Source: Roseitalea porphyridii
GTDB taxonomy: Bacteria; Pseudomonadota; Alphaproteobacteria; Rhizobiales; Rhizobiaceae
Direction of reading: 5' to 3'
NCBI RefSeq assembly: GCF_004331955.1
Contig: NZ_CP036532.1
Location: 2,790,001 to 2,854,000, forward strand
DNA length: 64,000 nt
Shown: positions 19,087 to 28,255 of the stretch, piece by piece
Layout: each line of letters begins with the position of its first letter
Position numbering within the stretch: the stretch's first letter is position 1
Made by a program: the position numbers and the translations under genes
Notes under the pieces: model-generated
Database searches by the model: none
Seen by the model: the letters and a program-made list of their open reading frames with translations, nothing else
Told to the model about the DNA's origin: nothing

Positions 19087-19109
19087 ATATGTCAATAAGG
19101 CTGACCTAT
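19087..19109. promoter_or_regulatory. Candidate MarR operator
   Basis: ATATGTCA and TGACCTAT form a 7-of-8 inverted repeat around a 7-base centre, in the gap between ilvE and the MarR-type gene. It overlaps an alternative upstream ATG (19089) of that gene, which argues for the downstream start at 19131. Autoregulation through such sites is common in MarR proteins. Confidence 0.45.
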
Positions 19110-19130
19110 TTCACGGAACAAGGGCCGGCC

Positions 19131-19589
19131 ATGGCCAGAGCGAACGGCAGCGCCGACACCGAAACGCTGATCGAACTGTTGTTCTTCGCCTATCGCGACT
19201 TCATCGCCGATCCGGACGCGATCCTGGCCGAGCTCGATTTCGGCCGCGCGCACCATCGCGTGCTGCACTTCATCGACCGCAAGCCGGGCCTCACGGTGGC
19301 CGAACTGCTCGCCTTTCTGGGCATCACCAAACAGAGCCTGTCGCGCGTGCTCAAGCAGCTCATCGATGGCGGCTTCGTGCGTCAGGCGGCCGGGATCGGC
19401 GACCGGCGCCGCCGCGAACTGCACCTGACGGCCAAGGGCGCGGCGCTGATCGCCCGGCTGCGCGAGCCACAGTCTCGCCGCATCGACGCGGCACTGAACG
19501 AGTCCGGCCAGACCCATGAAGCCATGGCGCGATTTCTCAGGGCCATGACCGACCAGCAGGCCCGCGCCCAGATCGAGGCGCTGAAATGA
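19131..19589 (+). CDS. MarR-family regulator, PetP-like
   Basis: From the ATG at 19131 the protein has 152 residues with the MarR winged-helix layout: helix LDFGRAHHRVLHFID, recognition helix in LGITKQSLSRVLKQLID, and the wing GDRRRRELHLTAKG. It lies directly upstream of an OmpR-type response regulator. In Rhodobacter capsulatus the equivalent pair, petP and petR, precedes the cytochrome bc1 genes and is needed for their expression; that is a family-level analogy, since the petABC operon here is 22 kb away. A longer reading from 19089 is possible. Confidence 0.88.
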   Translation: MARANGSADTETLIELLFFAYRDFIADPDAILAELDFGRAHHRVLHFIDRKPGLTVAELLAFLGITKQSLSRVLKQLIDGGFVRQAAGIGDRRRRELHLTAKGAALIARLREPQSRRIDAALNESGQTHEAMARFLRAMTDQQARAQIEALK

Positions 19590-19617
19590 CCGGTGTGCGC
19601 CGGAGTGGAGGCGAGCG

Positions 19618-20352
19618 ATGACCGAGCCGCAGACCAGCACAGCCCAGCCCGCGCGCGCTACGGCGCCCGACGACCAGGCCCCGCACATCCTGATCGTCGA
19701 CGACGACCGCCGCATCCGCGAACTCCTGACGCTCTACCTGTCGCAGCACGGCTATCGGGTCACCGCCACCGGCAGCGCCGCCGACGCGCGGCGCAAGATG
19801 GAAGGGCTCGCCTTCGACCTTCTGGTGCTCGACGTGATGATGCCCGGCGAAAGCGGCGTGACGCTGGCCCGCGCCCTGCGCGCCGCCGACAGCGACGTGC
19901 CGATCCTGATGCTGACCGCGCGCAGCGAGACCGAACAGCGCATCGAGGGGCTCGACGCGGGCGCCGACGATTATCTGGGCAAGCCGTTCGACCCGCGCGA
20001 ACTGCTGCTGCGCATCGGCAACATCGTGCGCCGGCGCGGACCCGACGAGACCGGCCTGGTCGAGCAGATCGTGTTCGGCCCCTTCATCTTCGTCATCGGC
20101 AAGCGCGAGTTGAAGAAGAACGGCGAAGTGGTCCGGCTGACCGACCGCGAGCGCGACATCCTCGTGCGCTTCGCCCGCCATCCGGGCGAGACGATCGCCC
20201 GCCACGAACTGGTCGACGACGATGCCGAGATCGGCGAACGCACCATCGACGTTCAGATCAACCGGCTGCGGCGCAAGCTGGAGACCGATCCGGCCAACCC
20301 GCGTTATCTTCAAACCGTGCGCGGAATGGGCTACCGTCTGTCGATCGAGTGA
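19618..20352 (+). CDS. OmpR-family response regulator, PetR-like
   Basis: The 244-residue protein joins a receiver domain and a winged-helix output domain. The acidic triad is LIVDDD near residue 28, the phosphoacceptor Asp 72 is in LVLDVMMPG, followed by the Thr of MLTARSE and the Lys of LGKPF. The output domain (about 145-240) has RLTDRERDIL and TIDVQINRLRRKLE. It starts 28 bases after the MarR gene and precedes an EnvZ-type kinase by 46 bases, so the three are likely one operon. An N-terminal extension of about 20 residues is predicted to be flexible. The targets are unknown. Confidence 0.93.
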   Translation: MTEPQTSTAQPARATAPDDQAPHILIVDDDRRIRELLTLYLSQHGYRVTATGSAADARRKMEGLAFDLLVLDVMMPGESGVTLARALRAADSDVPILMLTARSETEQRIEGLDAGADDYLGKPFDPRELLLRIGNIVRRRGPDETGLVEQIVFGPFIFVIGKRELKKNGEVVRLTDRERDILVRFARHPGETIARHELVDDDAEIGERTIDVQINRLRRKLETDPANPRYLQTVRGMGYRLSIE

Positions 20353-20398
20353 CGGCGGCGCACCGCCCGGCAGGCGACGCGCCGGGCGGAAGGGCAAC

Positions 20399-21826
20399 AT
20401 GACACTGGCACACCATGACGGCGCGAAACTCGCCTCTCCGCCCCGGCGCAGCCTGCGCCGGCGGATGGCGCGCATGGTGCGCTATCTGGCGCTGCGCTGG
20501 CGCCAGTGGCTGTCCTCGGCGACGCTGCGCATGCCGCGCGGGCTCTATGCGCGCTCGCTGATCATCATCATCGCGCCGATGGTGCTGCTGCAGTCGGTGA
20601 TCGCGTTCGTGTTCATGGAACGCCACTGGCAGACCGTCACGCAGCGCCTGTCGACGGCGGTGACGCGCGACATCGCCGCGATCATCGACATCATCGAGAC
20701 CTATCCGCAGGACGACAATTTCACCGAAGTCACCCGCATGGCGCGCGAGCGGCTGGCGCTGAACATCGCCATCCTGCCGCCCGATCCGCTGCCGGCGCCC
20801 GCGCCCAAGCCGTTCTTCTCGATCCTCGACCAGATCCTGTCCGAGGAGATCACCCGCCAGATCGGCCGGCCGTTCTGGATCGACACGGTCGGCAACTCGA
20901 ACCTCGTCGAGATCCGCATCCGTCTCGAAGACAACGTGCTGCGCGTGTTCGCGCGCCGCAGCCAGGCCTATGCCTCCAACACCCACATCTTCCTTCTGTG
21001 GATGGTCGGCACCTCGCTGGTGCTGCTGTTCATCGCGATCCTGTTCCTGCGCAACCAGATCAGGCCGATCCAGAAGCTGGCCGAGGCGGCCGAAGGGTTC
21101 GGCAAGGGCCACGCCCTGCCGGACGGTTTCCGGCCGCGCGGCGCGATCGAGGTGCGTCAGGCCTCGCTCGCCTTCATCCAGATGCGCGAGCGCATCGAAA
21201 AGCAGATGGAGCAGCGCACCGAGATGCTCGCCGGCGTCAGCCACGATCTGCGCACCATCCTGACGCGCTTCAAGCTGCAGCTCGCCATGAGCGCGCCGTC
21301 CGACGACATCGCGGCGATGGAAAAGGACATCGACGACATGCAGTCGATGCTCGAGGGCTATCTCGATTTCGCCCGCGGCGACGTCGAGGAGGAGACCGGC
21401 GAACTCGACCTCAGGACGGCGCTCGCCGAGGTCGCCGCGCAGGGCAAGCTGCACGAGCGCGCGGTCGATGTCAGTGTGCTCGGCCGGTCCGACATCATCG
21501 TGCGGCCGGTCGCGTTCCGGCGGCTTCTGGCCAATCTCGCCTCCAACGCCTTCCGCCACGCCGACCGCATCGAGGTGGTCGCAAGGGTGTCGCGCGGCCG
21601 GCTGACGCTGACCATGGACGATGACGGCCCCGGCATCCCCGAGGACGAGCGCGAGGACGTGTTCCGGCCGTTCTACCGGATCGACGATGCCCGCAATCTC
21701 GACGCCAGCGGCACCGGGCTCGGCCTGTCGATCGCCCGCGACATCGCCCGCAAGCATGGCGGCGACATCGCGCTCGACGATTCCCCGCTGGGCGGTTTGC
21801 GCGTCACCGTTCGCCTGCCGGTGTGA
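20399..21826 (+). CDS. EnvZ-type sensor histidine kinase
   Basis: The ATG at 20399 gives 475 residues. A basic N-terminus is followed by a membrane segment (IIIIAPMVLLQSVIAFVF), a periplasmic sensor loop, a second membrane segment (IFLLWMVGTSLVLLFIAILFL), a HAMP linker, the dimerisation box GVSHDLRT with His 282, and an ATPase domain with the N box (LASNAFRHA), DDDGPGIP and GTGLGLSIA. It is the presumed partner of the regulator just upstream. The sensed signal is unknown; the periplasmic domain is about the size of that in EnvZ. Confidence 0.93.
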   Translation: MTLAHHDGAKLASPPRRSLRRRMARMVRYLALRWRQWLSSATLRMPRGLYARSLIIIIAPMVLLQSVIAFVFMERHWQTVTQRLSTAVTRDIAAIIDIIETYPQDDNFTEVTRMARERLALNIAILPPDPLPAPAPKPFFSILDQILSEEITRQIGRPFWIDTVGNSNLVEIRIRLEDNVLRVFARRSQAYASNTHIFLLWMVGTSLVLLFIAILFLRNQIRPIQKLAEAAEGFGKGHALPDGFRPRGAIEVRQASLAFIQMRERIEKQMEQRTEMLAGVSHDLRTILTRFKLQLAMSAPSDDIAAMEKDIDDMQSMLEGYLDFARGDVEEETGELDLRTALAEVAAQGKLHERAVDVSVLGRSDIIVRPVAFRRLLANLASNAFRHADRIEVVARVSRGRLTLTMDDDGPGIPEDEREDVFRPFYRIDDARNLDASGTGLGLSIARDIARKHGGDIALDDSPLGGLRVTVRLPV

Positions 21827-21829
21827 CAA

Positions 21830-21920
21830 GCCCCTCACCCAACCGCGGCCAGCGCTCACTTCATTCGCGAAGCCACGTATCCCTCTTCCCGCAGGCGGGG
21901 ACAGGGTAAGGGTGAGGGGC
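21830..21920. repeat. Palindromic repeat, family A, with 11-bp terminal repeats
   Basis: The unit runs from GCCCCTCACCC to GGGTGAGGGGC (exact inverted 11-mers) and starts four bases after the kinase stop. The interior hairpin is TTCCCGCAGGCGGGGA. It lies between convergent genes. Confidence 0.75.
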
Positions 21921-21959
21921 AGTGGCGCTTGCGTCGCGCCAGTCCGGTGCCGGCATCCC

Positions 21960-21991
21960 TGGATCCCGGAATCAAGTTCCGGGATGACGCA
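21960..21991. repeat. Palindromic hairpin, GGATCCCGGAA type
   Basis: GGATCCCGGAATCAAGTTCC followed by GGGATGACGC forms a hairpin (CCCGGAA / TTCCGGG with a short loop). It is a relative of the CCGTCATCC palindromes, and lies 10 bases beyond the csaA stop. Confidence 0.55.
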
Positions 21992-22001
21992 GTGCCCTTG
22001 C

Positions 22002-22346
22002 CTACATCAGCCGCTTGCCGTTCGGCACCGGCTTGTCGATCGCGGCGAGCACGATCGCCCCGCTTTCGTCCTCGAACCCGAGCGTCAGCACCTCCGAGCG
22101 CATCGGCCCAATCTGGCGCGGCGGGAAGTTGACCACCGCCATCACCTGCCGGCCGACCAGTTCCTCGGGCGCATAGTGCACGGTGATCTGCGCCGAGGAC
22201 TTCTTGACGCCGATCTCCGGCCCGAAATCGATCTTCATCCTGATCGCCGGCTTGCGGGCCTCGGGAAACGGCTCGGCCTCCACGACCGTGCCGACGCGGA
22301 TGTCGACCTTCAGGAAGTCGTCGAAGGCGATGAACGCGTCGTCCAT
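22002..22346 (-). CDS. csaA: tRNA-binding protein, CsaA/EMAP-like
   Basis: The ATG at 22346 gives 114 residues, the size of CsaA. The sequence is a single OB-fold tRNA-binding domain of the Arc1p/MetRS C-terminal type: [24 protein letters not shown], then [32 protein letters not shown] and a C-terminal PNGKRL. CsaA homodimers bind tRNA non-specifically; in Bacillus a role in secretion was suggested. It follows the YbjN gene with only two bases between, so the two are likely co-transcribed. Confidence 0.9.
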   Translation of the reverse strand: MDDAFIAFDDFLKVDIRVGTVVEAEPFPEARKPAIRMKIDFGPEIGVKKSSAQITVHYAPEELVGRQVMAVVNFPPRQIGPMRSEVLTLGFEDESGAIVLAAIDKPVPNGKRLM

Positions 22347-22348
22347 CC

Positions 22349-22849
22349 TCACGCCTCGCCGACGGTCTCGAACATGGCATGGTCCAGCGCGTCCCGCGCG
22401 GTCACGCCCGACCAGACGACCGACTGGAACGCCTGGAAGTAGCATTCGCAGGTCTCGATCGCGCTCGACAGCATCACCTCGACCTGGGCCTCGGTGGGCT
22501 CGGCGCCGCCGGCCAGAATCAGCGAGTGGCGGAACATCACCGCGCCCTCCTGCTCCCAGAAGTCGAAATGGCCGATCAGAAGCTGCTCATTGATCAGCGA
22601 CAAAAGCCGTGTCAGCTCGCCGATCCGGTTCTTCTGCACCGTCACATCGAACGCGCAGGCGAAATGCAGCGACTCGAAGTCGGGCATCCACGCGTAGGAG
22701 ATATGGTAGTTGGTCCAGTTGCCGGCGAAGGCGACGGCGATCTCGTCATCGCCGGTGCGCTCGAAATTCCATTCGCGCGCATGCGCCACATGCTCGATCA
22801 CGTCGACCGGATGGGCCAGCCTGTCATGGTCCAGTTCGAGAAGGGTCAT
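22349..22849 (-). CDS. YbjN-domain protein
   Basis: I set the start at the internal ATG at 22849 (166 residues), where homologues begin with a short MxLLxLDHDRL pattern; a GTG 69 bases upstream is possible. The YbjN domain carries HPVDVIEHV, an aromatic-rich [25 protein letters not shown] and a helical C-terminal half. YbjN proteins resemble type III secretion chaperones in fold; E. coli YbjN affects motility and stress resistance, and the alphaproteobacterial ones are uncharacterised. The downstream csaA gene is probably in the same transcript. Confidence 0.82.
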   Translation of the reverse strand: MTLLELDHDRLAHPVDVIEHVAHAREWNFERTGDDEIAVAFAGNWTNYHISYAWMPDFESLHFACAFDVTVQKNRIGELTRLLSLINEQLLIGHFDFWEQEGAVMFRHSLILAGGAEPTEAQVEVMLSSAIETCECYFQAFQSVVWSGVTARDALDHAMFETVGEA

Positions 22850-23138
22850 CAACACATCCAGGGTTTGCCGGGCCGATCGCCCGGTCGCTGCGGCCGCTCT
22901 GGAGCCGCTGCGAATCACTCAATAATTTCAGTGTATTGATGAGGGGCCCGAGGAAAACCCCCGGCGCGGGCGCCGGCACGATTGAGATGTGGACGGGCCG
23001 CGTTGCCCACAGATTCGCGCGCCGGCTAACCGACTCTCGGCAAACGCTTTTCGCCCGGCGCGGACTCGGTTCGTTCCTGTGGAAAAAAGCCTTTGCAAAA
23101 CCGTCATTTGCGGCCTGGCAGGCGGTTTCCGGGCGGAA

Positions 23139-23402
23139 TTACTTGCCTTCGAGCTTGGCGATCCGCGCCTCCAGGTCGTTGACGCGGGCGGAAAGCGCCT
23201 CGGCGGTGGCGTTGGCCTTGAGCGCGGCTTCCTTCATCGCCTCGAATTCCTCGCGCTGAACCAGATCCATCGAAGCGAGGAACTTCTCGGCCTGCGCCTG
23301 GAACATGGTCTCCATCTCGCGGCGCATGCCCTGGGCGGCGCCGGCCGCATCGGTCATCAGGCGGGCGAAATCGTCGAAAATCCTGTTGGGGCCTGTTGTC
23401 AT
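23139..23402 (-). CDS. ubiK: Ubiquinone biosynthesis accessory factor UbiK
   Basis: The 87-residue protein begins with an amphipathic helix ([19 protein letters not shown]) followed by [16 protein letters not shown] and a heptad coiled coil to the C-terminal LEGK, the BMFP/YqiC family layout. UbiK assists the aerobic Ubi complex with UbiJ in E. coli and binds membranes and fatty acids. Homologues across alphaproteobacteria are single genes next to lgt, as here, where lgt is divergent. The family identity is clear; the ubiquinone role is carried over from E. coli. Confidence 0.88.
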   Translation of the reverse strand: MTTGPNRIFDDFARLMTDAAGAAQGMRREMETMFQAQAEKFLASMDLVQREEFEAMKEAALKANATAEALSARVNDLEARIAKLEGK

Positions 23403-23492
23403 CGTCGCATCTCCACTATTGGCCTTCTACCTATGGCCGCGCGCCGCGTTGCACAAGACGCGCGGGCCCGGCGCCGAACCGGAAGCCCATCG

Positions 23493-24365
23493 ATGGACAC
23501 CGCCCTTTTCACCCAGGCCGCCATGGCCTTTCCCGACATCGACCCGGTGCTGATCCAGATCGGTCCGGTCGCCATCCGCTGGTATTCGCTCGGCTACATC
23601 GTCGGCATCGTCGCCGGCTGGCTGCTCGCACGGCGCATGGTCGACAATGAGCGCCTGTGGGGCGGCCCCTCGCCGATCAAGCCCGTCGACATCGACGATT
23701 TCCTGCTGTGGGCGACGGTCGGCATCATCGTCGGCGGCCGGCTCGGTTTCGTGCTGTTCTACGATCTTGGCGCCTACATCGAAAACCCGCTCGCCATCTT
23801 CGAGGTCTGGCGCGGCGGCATGTCGTTCCATGGCGGGCTGATCGGCACCACGGTCGCCATGGTCCTGTTCGCCCGCTCGCGCGGTTTCGATCCCTGGCGC
23901 CTGTTCGATGTCATCGCCGCCGTCGCGCCGATCGGCATCGGGCTGGTGCGCGTCGCCAACTTCATCAATGCCGAACTCTACGGCCGGGTCAGCGACGTGC
24001 CCTGGGCGATGGTGTTTCCGACCGATCCGACCCAGCTTCCGCGTCATCCGAGCCAGCTCTACGAGGCGTTCCTCGAGGGGCTCGTCCTGTTCATCGTTCT
24101 GCGCATCGCCACCCATCGCTGGCTGAAGCTGAAAAGCCCGCGCTTCGTCACCGGCCTGTTCATCGGCGGCTACGGGCTGGCGCGCACCCTCGTCGAGTTC
24201 TTCCGCGAGCCCGACCCGCAACTCGGCTTCCTGCTCGGCACCGGCTGGCTGACGATGGGCATGGTGCTGTCGATCCCGATGGTGCTGCTCGGCATCGCGC
24301 TGATCTCAACCGCCCGCCCCGCGCCGGCGGCCAGCCCCGAGACCGGGACCGAAGCCGGCCGATGA
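23493..24365 (+). CDS. lgt: Prolipoprotein diacylglyceryl transferase
   Basis: The 290-residue inner-membrane enzyme moves diacylglycerol from phosphatidylglycerol to the lipobox cysteine of prolipoproteins, the first step of lipoprotein maturation. Seven hydrophobic segments are visible. Conserved segments include [30 protein letters not shown], the Lgt signature around [16 protein letters not shown] and [13 protein letters not shown]. The stop overlaps the start of the next gene by ATGA, so the two are translationally coupled. Several lipoproteins in this window (at 1296, 2988, 10042 and 27512) would be substrates. Confidence 0.95.
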   Translation: MDTALFTQAAMAFPDIDPVLIQIGPVAIRWYSLGYIVGIVAGWLLARRMVDNERLWGGPSPIKPVDIDDFLLWATVGIIVGGRLGFVLFYDLGAYIENPLAIFEVWRGGMSFHGGLIGTTVAMVLFARSRGFDPWRLFDVIAAVAPIGIGLVRVANFINAELYGRVSDVPWAMVFPTDPTQLPRHPSQLYEAFLEGLVLFIVLRIATHRWLKLKSPRFVTGLFIGGYGLARTLVEFFREPDPQLGFLLGTGWLTMGMVLSIPMVLLGIALISTARPAPAASPETGTEAGR

Positions 24366-25459
24366 CGACCCCGCTGGGCGCGATCCTCGCCGCGCGCATC
24401 GCCGCGACCGGGCCGATGCCCGTCGCCGACTACATGGCCGAATGCCAGCTCCACCCCGAGCACGGCTACTACGCCAGGCGCGAGCCGTTCGGCCCCGGCG
24501 GCGATTTCGTCACCGCCCCCGAGATAAGCCAGCTCTTCGGCGAGATCGTCGGCGCGTTCGGGATCAACGCCTGGCGGCAGGCCGGACGCCCCGCCCCGTT
24601 CCTGCTCGCCGAGGCCGGCCCCGGACGCGGCACGCTGATGGCGGATATCGTCCGCACGGCCCGGCTCGATCCGGACTTCCGGGCGGCGGCAGAAATCTGC
24701 CTGATCGAGGCCAGCGCGCGGCTGCGCGCGGTCCAGAAGACGACGCTCGGCGAGGATGGCCGTGGGGCGGTCTGGCATGACCGGCTCGACGACCTGCCCG
24801 CCCAGCCCCTTCTTCTGGTCGCCAACGAGTTCTTCGACGCGCTGCCGGTCCGACAGTTCGTCAGGACCGGACAGGGCTGGCGCGAACGCATGGTCGGGCT
24901 CGACGCCGAGGGCGCGCTCGCTTTCGTCGCCGGCCCGGCAACGCTCGGCGCGAACGACCTGCCGCCCGGTCACGCGAGCGCACCCGAAGGCGCCGTCTTC
25001 GAGATCGCCCCGGCGCGCGAGGCGGTCGCGGCCACGATCGGCGCGCATCTTTCGGCCCATGGCGGCGTCGCGCTGCTGATCGACTACGGCCATCTGCGCA
25101 CGGCGGTCGGCGACACGTTGCAGGCCGTGCGCGGTCACGAACAGGCCGATCCGCTCGCCGAACCGGGCCTTGCAGACCTGACGTCCCATGTCGACTTCGA
25201 GGCGATCGCCCGCGCCGCGACGGCGGCGGGCGCGACGGCGCTGCCCCCGATGACGCAGGGCGATTTCCTGATCGGCGCAGGCATCCTCGAACGCGCCGGC
25301 AGGCTCGGCGCCGGCAAGGGCGAAGCGGTGCAGCGCCAGATCACGGACGCGGTCGAGCGCCTGTGCGGCACCGGCGCGGGGCAGATGGGCGCGCTGTTCA
25401 AGGTGCTGTGCCTGACGGGTCCGGGCGCCGGTCCCCTGCCCCCGTTTTCGGCTGGTTGA
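24362..25459 (+). CDS. SAM-dependent methyltransferase, MidA/NDUFAF7 family
   Basis: The 365-residue protein belongs to COG1565. Characteristic segments are [35 protein letters not shown], the SAM motif [28 protein letters not shown] and LLIDYGH. The mitochondrial homologue NDUFAF7 dimethylates an arginine of complex I subunit NDUFS2; whether the bacterial protein does so is not known. It is coupled to lgt by a four-base overlap and followed after 54 bases by pgeF, so lgt-midA-pgeF form a likely operon, an order common in Hyphomicrobiales. Confidence 0.9.
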   Translation: MTTPLGAILAARIAATGPMPVADYMAECQLHPEHGYYARREPFGPGGDFVTAPEISQLFGEIVGAFGINAWRQAGRPAPFLLAEAGPGRGTLMADIVRTARLDPDFRAAAEICLIEASARLRAVQKTTLGEDGRGAVWHDRLDDLPAQPLLLVANEFFDALPVRQFVRTGQGWRERMVGLDAEGALAFVAGPATLGANDLPPGHASAPEGAVFEIAPAREAVAATIGAHLSAHGGVALLIDYGHLRTAVGDTLQAVRGHEQADPLAEPGLADLTSHVDFEAIARAATAAGATALPPMTQGDFLIGAGILERAGRLGAGKGEAVQRQITDAVERLCGTGAGQMGALFKVLCLTGPGAGPLPPFSAG

Positions 25460-25513
25460 CATGGTCGCCGGCTTCACACACCGTCGCCCCGGCCGAAACG
25501 GAACCATCCACGC

Positions 25514-26305
25514 ATGAACGAACACAGGCCACCAGACCTGCAACCGGTCACGGATGTCGACCTGTCGGCATCCGGCGGCGTCCGCCACGGTTTCTTCACC
25601 CGCGCCGGCGGCGTCTCCGAAGGGCTCTATGCGGGCCTGAACACGGGTCTGGGGTCCGACGACGATCCGGCCAGCGTCGCCGAGAACCGCCGCCGCATCG
25701 CCGGATGGCTCGACGCCGATCCGGGCGCGCTCGGCGGCTGCCACCAAATCCATTCGGCCGACGTCGTCACGATCGACAGGCCGATACCGGCCGGCGAGCG
25801 GCCGAAGGCCGACGCGCTGGTCACCGCGACGCCCGGCCTGCCGATCTCCGTTCTGACCGCCGATTGCGCGCCGGTCCTGTTCGCCGATGCGGACGGCGGC
25901 GTCATCGGCGCGGCCCATGCCGGCTGGAAGGGCGCCCTCGCCGGCGTGCTCGACAACACGGTCGCGGCGATGGAGGCGCTCGGCGCCGGCCGTGACCGCA
26001 TCCGCGCCGTCGTCGGCCCGACCATCAGCCAGGCCAGTTACGAGGTCGGGCCGGAGTTCCGCGACCGCTTCCTCGATGCTGATCCGGGCAATGACCGGTT
26101 CTTCGCGCCCGGCGACCGGGCCGGCCACCACCGCTTCGACCTCGTCGGCTATTGCCTCGCCCGGCTTTCGGCTGCCGGCGTCATCGCCGCGGCGAGCGGA
26201 CAGTGCACCTATGCCGACGAGGCGCGGTTCTTTTCCTATCGCCGCGCCACCCATCGCGGCGAACCCGATTATGGCCGGCAGATGTCGGCCATCATGCTTG
26301 TCTGA
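25514..26305 (+). CDS. pgeF: Peptidoglycan editing factor PgeF (laccase-domain, YfiH family)
   Basis: The 263-residue protein has the laccase-domain metal site: His 80 in GGCHQIHSADV, Cys 118 in TADCAPVL and His 135 in AAHAGWKG. YfiH/PgeF in E. coli clears wrongly incorporated serine from peptidoglycan precursors; other members act as purine nucleoside phosphorylase or polyphenol oxidase in vitro. The C-terminal TYADEARFFSYRRATHRG is typical. It lies downstream of lgt and midA in one direction, consistent with an envelope role. Confidence 0.9.
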   Translation: MNEHRPPDLQPVTDVDLSASGGVRHGFFTRAGGVSEGLYAGLNTGLGSDDDPASVAENRRRIAGWLDADPGALGGCHQIHSADVVTIDRPIPAGERPKADALVTATPGLPISVLTADCAPVLFADADGGVIGAAHAGWKGALAGVLDNTVAAMEALGAGRDRIRAVVGPTISQASYEVGPEFRDRFLDADPGNDRFFAPGDRAGHHRFDLVGYCLARLSAAGVIAAASGQCTYADEARFFSYRRATHRGEPDYGRQMSAIMLV

Positions 26306-26326
26306 AAACCGATCCGGAGAGCGCCC

Positions 26327-27478
26327 ATGGCCCTTCACTTCGACGCCGAAGAGTTCGACGCGCGCAAGCAGCGCCTGCTCGCCGCCATGGGCGAGGCCAA
26401 ACTCGACGCCATGCTGCTGTTCGCGCAGGAGAGCATGTACTGGCTGACCGGCTATGACACGTTCGGCTTCTGCTTCTTCCAGTGCATGGTGGTCGAGAAG
26501 TCCGGCGACGTGACCCTTCTGACCCGCTCGGCCGACCTGCGCCAGGCGCGCCACACCTCCAACGTCGAGACGATCCTGGTCTGGGAGGATCGCAGCCACG
26601 CCAATCCGGCCAAGGATCTGCGCGAACTGCTCGCCGACCGTGATTTGCTCGGCGCGAAGATCGGCGTCGAATATGACAGCGCCGGCCTGAACGCGCGCTA
26701 CGGGCAACTGCTCGACGAGCAGATGAAGAGCTTCGCCGACACCCACGACGCATCGGCGATCGTACCGCGCCTGCGCTCGGTCAAGAGCGAGGCCGAGATC
26801 GCCTTCGTGCGCAAGGCGGCCGAACTGGCCGACGACGCGTTCGACGCGGCGATGAAGAAGGTCAAGGCGGGCGCCGACGAGGCGGTGATCCTCGCCGCGC
26901 TGCAGGGCGAGATCCTGGCGCGGGGCGGCGACTATCCGGGCAACGAGTTCATCATCGGTTCGGGCGAGGACGCGCTTCTGTGCCGCTACAAGGCCGGCCG
27001 CCGCACCCTCGACCCCAACGACCAGTTGACGCTGGAATGGGCCGGCGCCTGGCGGCGCTATCACGCAGCCCTGATGCGCACGGTCATCGTCGGCAAGCCG
27101 ACCGAACGCCATGTCGAGATGCACGCCGCCGCCGTCGCCGCGCTGGAGGCGGTCGAAAAGGCGATGCGGCCGGACCACACGTTCGGCGACGTCTTCGAGG
27201 CGCATGCCCGCGCGCTCGAGGAGGCCGGGATGACCAAGCACCGGCTCAACGCGTGCGGCTACTCGCTCGGCGCGCACTTCACGCCCTGCTGGATGGACAA
27301 GCCGATGTTCTTTGCCGGCAATCCCGAGCCGATCGTGCCCGACATGACGCTGTTCGCCCACATGATCATCATGGACTCCGACAGCGGCACCGCGATGACG
27401 CTCGGCCGCACCTACCTGACCACCGACGGCGCGCCCGAGCCGCTGTCGCGGCTTGGCCTTGATTTGCCGGTGGCATAA
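26327..27478 (+). CDS. M24 (pita-bread) family hydrolase, probably metal-independent
   Basis: The 383-residue protein has the creatinase N-terminal domain (residues 1-145, MYWLTGYDTFGFCF) and a pita-bread domain after SVKSEAEIAFVRKAAELAD. Family M24 aminopeptidases need Asp, Asp, His, Glu, Glu as metal ligands. Here the first two fall in LEWAGAWRRYHAALMRT, which lacks both aspartates of the usual DxG-DxTRT pattern, and the GHGIG-type His is altered to GYSLGAHF. It may therefore act like creatinase or ectoine hydrolase, without metal. It starts 21 bases after pgeF and is probably co-transcribed. The substrate is unknown. Confidence 0.85.
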   Translation: MALHFDAEEFDARKQRLLAAMGEAKLDAMLLFAQESMYWLTGYDTFGFCFFQCMVVEKSGDVTLLTRSADLRQARHTSNVETILVWEDRSHANPAKDLRELLADRDLLGAKIGVEYDSAGLNARYGQLLDEQMKSFADTHDASAIVPRLRSVKSEAEIAFVRKAAELADDAFDAAMKKVKAGADEAVILAALQGEILARGGDYPGNEFIIGSGEDALLCRYKAGRRTLDPNDQLTLEWAGAWRRYHAALMRTVIVGKPTERHVEMHAAAVAALEAVEKAMRPDHTFGDVFEAHARALEEAGMTKHRLNACGYSLGAHFTPCWMDKPMFFAGNPEPIVPDMTLFAHMIIMDSDSGTAMTLGRTYLTTDGAPEPLSRLGLDLPVA

Positions 27479-27511
27479 GGTAAACCGGCTGACGTGACCG
27501 GGTGTGGGGCC

Positions 27512-28138
27512 ATGCGACACAGACCATTGCGTGATCGGCGCGGACCGGGAGCCGCGCGAGCTGGCCTGACGGGTCTGGCCCTTGTCGCCGCGCTGGCGCT
27601 CGGCGCCTGCCAGACCCCGGGCAACGACCAGGCTTCGGTGGAAGGCGCGCTCGACGTCGCCTCGGCGCCCGGCGCGGCCGAGGCGGTCGACATCAACGCG
27701 GCAGGCGAACCGGTGGTCGAGCCGAACGTCGCCGCCGGCGCGACCGCGGCCACACCGCAGGCCTTCGCCGCCAACGCGCCGCGCGTTCACTTCGCTCCGG
27801 TCGTCGGCGCGCCCGTCGAGAAGGTCTCGGCGCTGTCGCAACGGCTTTCGACCGCCGCGCCGCAAAGCAACATCCGGCTCGAACCGTCCGCCTCCGGCGG
27901 CGCCGAGCACGAGATCCGCGGCTATTTCTCCGCGCTCAGCGAGAACGGCAGCACCACCGTCATCCATGTCTGGGACGTGTTCACCCCGTCCGGCCAGCGC
28001 GTACACCGCATCCAGGGCCAGGAGCGGGTGCCCGGTGCGAGCGGCGATCCGTGGGCGGCGGTCCCCGCCTCGGTGATGCAGACGATCGCCGACCGCATGC
28101 TTGCCGACTACCTTGCCTGGCGTGGCCGCTCCGCCTGA
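27512..28138 (+). CDS. Lipoprotein of unknown function
   Basis: From the ATG at 27512 the product has 208 residues; a GTG 18 bases upstream is also possible. A basic start, a hydrophobic run and the lipobox LGAC (Cys 33) mark a lipoprotein. An Ala/Glu/Val-rich linker (about 35-90) precedes a folded part with alternating hydrophobic residues (PVEKVSALSQRLST, EIRGYFSALSENGSTTVIHVWDV, DRMLADYLAWRG). I recognise similar proteins upstream of prs in other Hyphomicrobiales but no named domain. It probably sits on the periplasmic side of a membrane. Confidence 0.75.
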   Translation: MRHRPLRDRRGPGAARAGLTGLALVAALALGACQTPGNDQASVEGALDVASAPGAAEAVDINAAGEPVVEPNVAAGATAATPQAFAANAPRVHFAPVVGAPVEKVSALSQRLSTAAPQSNIRLEPSASGGAEHEIRGYFSALSENGSTTVIHVWDVFTPSGQRVHRIQGQERVPGASGDPWAAVPASVMQTIADRMLADYLAWRGRSA

Positions 28139-28192
28139 TCGGCCCCGCCGCGCGTCCGTCGCAAATCGGTCGTGTGAAACTTCGGTGACGCC

Positions 28193-28220
28193 TTGCAATA
28201 GACCCCATGGCCGGTAAAAG
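28193..28220 (+). promoter_or_regulatory. Candidate promoter of prs
   Basis: TTGCAA (28193-28198) and TAAAAG (28215-28220) are separated by 16 bases, 35 bases before the prs start, in an otherwise empty 117-base gap. The hexamers are imperfect, so this is tentative. Confidence 0.3.
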
Positions 28221-28255
28221 GCGGGCCAGATGACAGGGCGAGCGCGGGACGGCCG

